From Desulfobacterales bacterium (GTDB lineage: Bacteria; Desulfobacterota; Desulfobacteria; Desulfobacterales; JAAELO01), in NCBI GenBank assembly GCA_024226555.1, contig JAAELO010000273.1:1-32487 (forward strand): DNA of 32,487 nucleotides, in the 5' to 3' direction. The notes under the pieces were generated by a model. That model saw only the letters and a program-made list of their open reading frames with translations, searched no databases and was not told where the DNA came from. This document shows positions 29,990-32,487 of this stretch, in pieces (position 1 is the stretch's first letter; every line of letters starts with the position of its first letter). The position numbers and the translations under genes are program-made.

Positions 29990-30236
29990 AAAAAAGAAAC
30001 CCTCTTGGAGTAAAAATGCAAAAAAAAATTTTAGAATCATTCAATCACTGTTGAATGATGTAATTAGTAAGTATTTCTTATGCAAAAAATGTCATTTGCC
30101 TGACATCTGAACTTTCTTTGATTTTTTCGTTCCTATGGGATTGATTTTTTTACCAGAACCAATTGTCAAACGAACAAGGAAAAGATATTCAGGAATTTCT
30201 CTATGCAAGACCTAAATGTTTTCGATACAGATTAAG

Positions 30237-30998
30237 CTATATTTTGATAGCCTTAATTTTGATTTTAACAATACCATTTTGACTATTAAAAATCTTATTT
30301 ACTGTTAAATGGTAGTTTTCTTCTGATGAGTCGGGTAATACTATTGTATCTTTGAATTTTTGGCTTGATTTATTATTGGATAAAATCTCTTTAAAATCAT
30401 TATTTTTAAGATTCAATGAATAAGAAGTTCCTATAATATCCATTTTGTCTACATTAAAATCAGAACAAAATCTCTTATTCACATCTAAAATAGTGTTGTG
30501 AGAATCATATTCAACATAAAGACTCATTTCACTTTCTGACATGCTTATACTGTGTTGGATCTTGTTCAAGATCATCTTAAGTGTTGAAGATAAAAATTCT
30601 GTACCTTCACTACTTTCAATTAGTTTTTCTGAAATGTTTACAATATGTGTATTAGCAACTTGAATATCATTATAATTTTTCGATAAACTCCAGTCTTCAT
30701 CAAAAGTAGATAAGAGGTAATTTAAAGGAGAGTCTTTTATTTCAGAAAGTTTTTCAGGTCCTATGCCAAAGAAAAGCCAGGTCGGGGAAATATCTAATTT
30801 TGAGCATAAATGTAAAATATGTTTAGCATAGGGAATTGTTTCTTTTTTTTTCCATTTATTAGGTAAGCTTCTGCTTACAAGTTTTTCTTTGCTATTAAGA
30901 CTTTTGTATGTTTCTACTGGTGTAACATCTGTAATTAATTGAGAAATTCTATTTTTGAAATTTTCAAAAAGATCATTATCAGTATCTTTTTCAGCCAA
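30237..30998 (-). CDS. CI-like HTH regulator with a C-terminal PAS-like domain
   Basis: 253 aa from a TTG start, with AAGGGG about 9 bases upstream. The N-terminal part resembles the phage CI helix-turn-helix family: NKWKKKETIPYAKHILHLCS and LDISPTWLFFGIGPEKL (the iP...l..lc..l.is..WLl.G.G pattern). The C-terminal part, about 150-250, has VEYDSHNTILDVNKRFCSDF and DIIGTSYSLNL, as in PAS domains. A sensor-regulated phage- or ICE-type repressor is the likely role. An AT-rich promoter region precedes it, separating it from the ParB-like gene transcribed in the same direction. Confidence 0.65.
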   Translation of the reverse strand: MAEKDTDNDLFENFKNRISQLITDVTPVETYKSLNSKEKLVSRSLPNKWKKKETIPYAKHILHLCSKLDISPTWLFFGIGPEKLSEIKDSPLNYLLSTFDEDWSLSKNYNDIQVANTHIVNISEKLIESSEGTEFLSSTLKMILNKIQHSISMSESEMSLYVEYDSHNTILDVNKRFCSDFNVDKMDIIGTSYSLNLKNNDFKEILSNNKSSQKFKDTIVLPDSSEENYHLTVNKIFNSQNGIVKIKIKAIKI

Positions 30999-31102
30999 AA
31001 TGTATATACCCCTTTTATAATGATAATAAAAATACCTCTATTTTTATTATAAAAAATTTATATATTCTTATAAACTTTATAAACAAAAAAATCCAGTTTC
31101 GT

Positions 31103-32248
31103 TTAGGTAAACTTACTTAAATACTTGATAGTTTCGTTTGTTTTTATTTGAATTTCGTTTACTGAACTAAGAAGCTCTAAAGCTTCTTTTTTTTCGAGAT
31201 TCGTTTTAGGTATGTTTTCTGTAAATTCTAAAAAATTAGAAAGGAAATGTTCTGTTTTTTTTAGGATCTCCTTATTGCTTTTGTTCTTAATTGTAGTTTT
31301 ATCAAATTTTAATTTTTTTAGAGATAAAGCAAAATTTATTGATTGATCATCATTTCCATACTTGGGGATTAAATAGTTTTCAATAAAATGTTTTAAGCTT
31401 TCTTCATCAGCTAAGATGTTTTTCCAATTATCATAAAGATTAAAAAGAAATTGTATTTCATTTTTTTTTAAAAACAGAATTTTATCTAAATATTTTATAT
31501 TTTTTAGAATAATTAAATATCCAAGACAGATATCTTTAATCTCTTTCAGACTTACTTGAACTGTATAATTAATAGTGTTGAGGGTATTATAATCACCTAT
31601 ATATATTAAGATCTTTATAATATTTCTCTCATCATTTTTTTTGTAAATATCAAATAAACTCTCTAAGCTTTGTTTTGCTTTATCAGATATGTCTGATTTT
31701 GAAATAAAAGAACGAACAAGAGTTCTTCCAAAACCTGTAATTTTACATATTTCAGCAATGTTTTTATTCTGATTTTTAAGACTTAAAATTTGCTTCTTAT
31801 TATTTAGTTCTTTTGCTCTTTTAAAAGGTTTTACTATTCTCATTACATAATGATATGGAATATTACCCTTTTCACTAATTTTTTTTAAAGGCATATTCAG
31901 ATTAAAATAATGCAATATAACATTGTCTATTTCTTCGTTTTTCATTGGTTTTATAGACTTCATATTTTTTGCTGTAGCATGTAAAAGAATCTCGTTTTTT
32001 GGAATATCCCTTATTTTTGCCTTAATGGTCAGCTTTTTTAATTTCTTATGTGATTCTAATCGATGATGGCCTGAATATAATGTGTAACCATTTTCATTTT
32101 TTACAACAGAAACTGGATCAAATATTTCACCAGAGTCCATAAGTTTAGAAAAAAAATTAATTCTGTTTTTGTCTGGTTTTTCTCTTGGTGAAATAATTTC
32201 AGTTATTTCATTTATAGAAACATCAACAATATTCATATCATTATCCAT
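31103..32248 (-). CDS. ParB-like protein
   Basis: 381 aa from the ATG at 32248, preferred over the ATG 12 bases upstream because GGAGA then is at the right distance. N-terminal ParB/Spo0J-type domain: IVDVSINEITEIISPREKPD, DPVSVVKNENGYTLYSGHHR (GHHR motif), then an HTH at about 125-180 (KKISEKGNIPYHYVMRIVK). The C-terminal half is helical and divergent. No ParA is next to it in the window, so it could be a partition protein with a distant partner or a stand-alone ParB-like regulator. Confidence 0.8.
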   Translation of the reverse strand: MDNDMNIVDVSINEITEIISPREKPDKNRINFFSKLMDSGEIFDPVSVVKNENGYTLYSGHHRLESHKKLKKLTIKAKIRDIPKNEILLHATAKNMKSIKPMKNEEIDNVILHYFNLNMPLKKISEKGNIPYHYVMRIVKPFKRAKELNNKKQILSLKNQNKNIAEICKITGFGRTLVRSFISKSDISDKAKQSLESLFDIYKKNDERNIIKILIYIGDYNTLNTINYTVQVSLKEIKDICLGYLIILKNIKYLDKILFLKKNEIQFLFNLYDNWKNILADEESLKHFIENYLIPKYGNDDQSINFALSLKKLKFDKTTIKNKSNKEILKKTEHFLSNFLEFTENIPKTNLEKKEALELLSSVNEIQIKTNETIKYLSKFT

Positions 32249-32289
32249 CTTGATCTCCATTTATTAAAAATTAATAATAAAACAATTTG

Positions 32290-32318
32290 TTATAATTTCA
32301 ATATAATTATATTGACAA
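32290..32318 (-). promoter_or_regulatory. Promoter and palindrome before the ParB-like gene
   Basis: On the minus strand TTGTCA (32313-32318) and TTATAA (32290-32295) are 17 bases apart. The spacer holds the 16-bp palindrome CAATATAATTATATTG (32299-32314), a possible autoregulatory site. Confidence 0.6.
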
Positions 32319-32487
32319 TAAATATCAAGACCTCTATAAAAAAATTATAACATATTATAATTTTTGGTGAAAATGAAACATCAATTCGGGACAATTCGGG
32401 GGAGGGCGTACTTAATTTTTCAACCAAAACACTCTGCAGACAAGCCGTAAAGGTTTGCGTTGAAATATCACGTCTTGTAATAGTCAA
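32319..32487. other. Window end, composition shift, no gene called
   Basis: The last 100 bases are less AT-rich than the rest and include an AATTCGGGACAATTCGGGGG direct duplication (32393-32402 region). A short minus-strand frame is open to the window edge, but I see no coding signal that would support it. This may be the edge of a different module. Confidence 0.35.

Noticed and set aside
29820-30110. Plus-strand frame overlapping the end of abiEii
   Set aside because: It lies mostly inside abiEii in another frame and then in low-complexity A-rich sequence, without a ribosome site or recognisable product.
31103-32248. Complete ParAB partition locus
   Set aside because: No ParA-type Walker ATPase is found beside the ParB-like gene in this window.
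32290-32487. Minus-strand frame open to the window edge
   Set aside because: It covers the ParB promoter and palindrome, has a poly-Ile end and no family resemblance; more likely non-coding.

Overview
This is an AT-rich window of 32.5 kb from a conjugative mobile element (plasmid or integrative conjugative element) of a Gram-negative bacterium. The Gram-negative call rests on an F-type conjugation apparatus spanning two membranes, lipoproteins with lipoboxes, and an OmpA-like protein. Very low GC and a lipoprotein resembling HpaA would fit Campylobacterota or another AT-rich lineage, but I cannot name the host. There are no rRNA, tRNA or core metabolic genes.

Layout. (1) Positions 1-216 hold a tandem 36-bp repeat. 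(2) Positions 315-13397 are one co-directional F-type T4SS operon: HD-domain protein, OmpA-like protein, pilin, TraL, TraE, TraK, TraB, TraV, TraC, TraH, TraG. TraW/U/N/F, the coupling protein and a recognisable relaxase are not in the window. (3) Positions 13408-15433 hold a small membrane protein and two lipoproteins. (4) Positions 15434-17955 hold a compact, TnpB-like type V CRISPR-Cas locus: a short eroding array, a 655-aa Cas12-like nuclease and a 47-aa partner ORF, with no cas1/cas2. (5) Positions 18131-20143 hold three small-gene cassettes, each preceded by a related CCCAA/TTGGG stem-loop. (6) Positions 20215-24419 hold stability and accessory genes: YefM-YoeB, a DUF932 protein with a small partner, and a MqsR-MqsA-SecB-like toxin-antitoxin-chaperone set in which the chaperone is fused to a helix-turn-helix domain. 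(7) Positions 25176-26933 hold a tyrosine recombinase and a regulator made of two tandem HTH units, each behind triplicate operator-like repeats. (8) Positions 26939-32248 hold a broken SprT-like protease, AbiEi-AbiEii, a CI-like regulator with a PAS-like domain, and a ParB-like protein.

Main discovery. All four readable CRISPR spacers are near matches to genes in this same window: traG twice, the small membrane protein after traG, and the 47-aa ORF of the Cas12 operon. The differences are largely synonymous or conservative in the frame of the matched gene. Every matched site has 5'-TTTN directly next to it (TTTT, TTTG, TTTA, TTTG), the position and base content expected of a type V PAM. The simplest reading is that the array was acquired from a sister element of the same family and serves rivalry between related conjugative elements, sparing this copy by sequence divergence.

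Other notable structure: a three-copy intergenic element with compensatory base changes in a hairpin (18131, 22271 reverse, 24531), which looks like an undescribed small-RNA family; the paralogous leader stem-loops; and paired 37-nt palindromes over the abiE promoter.
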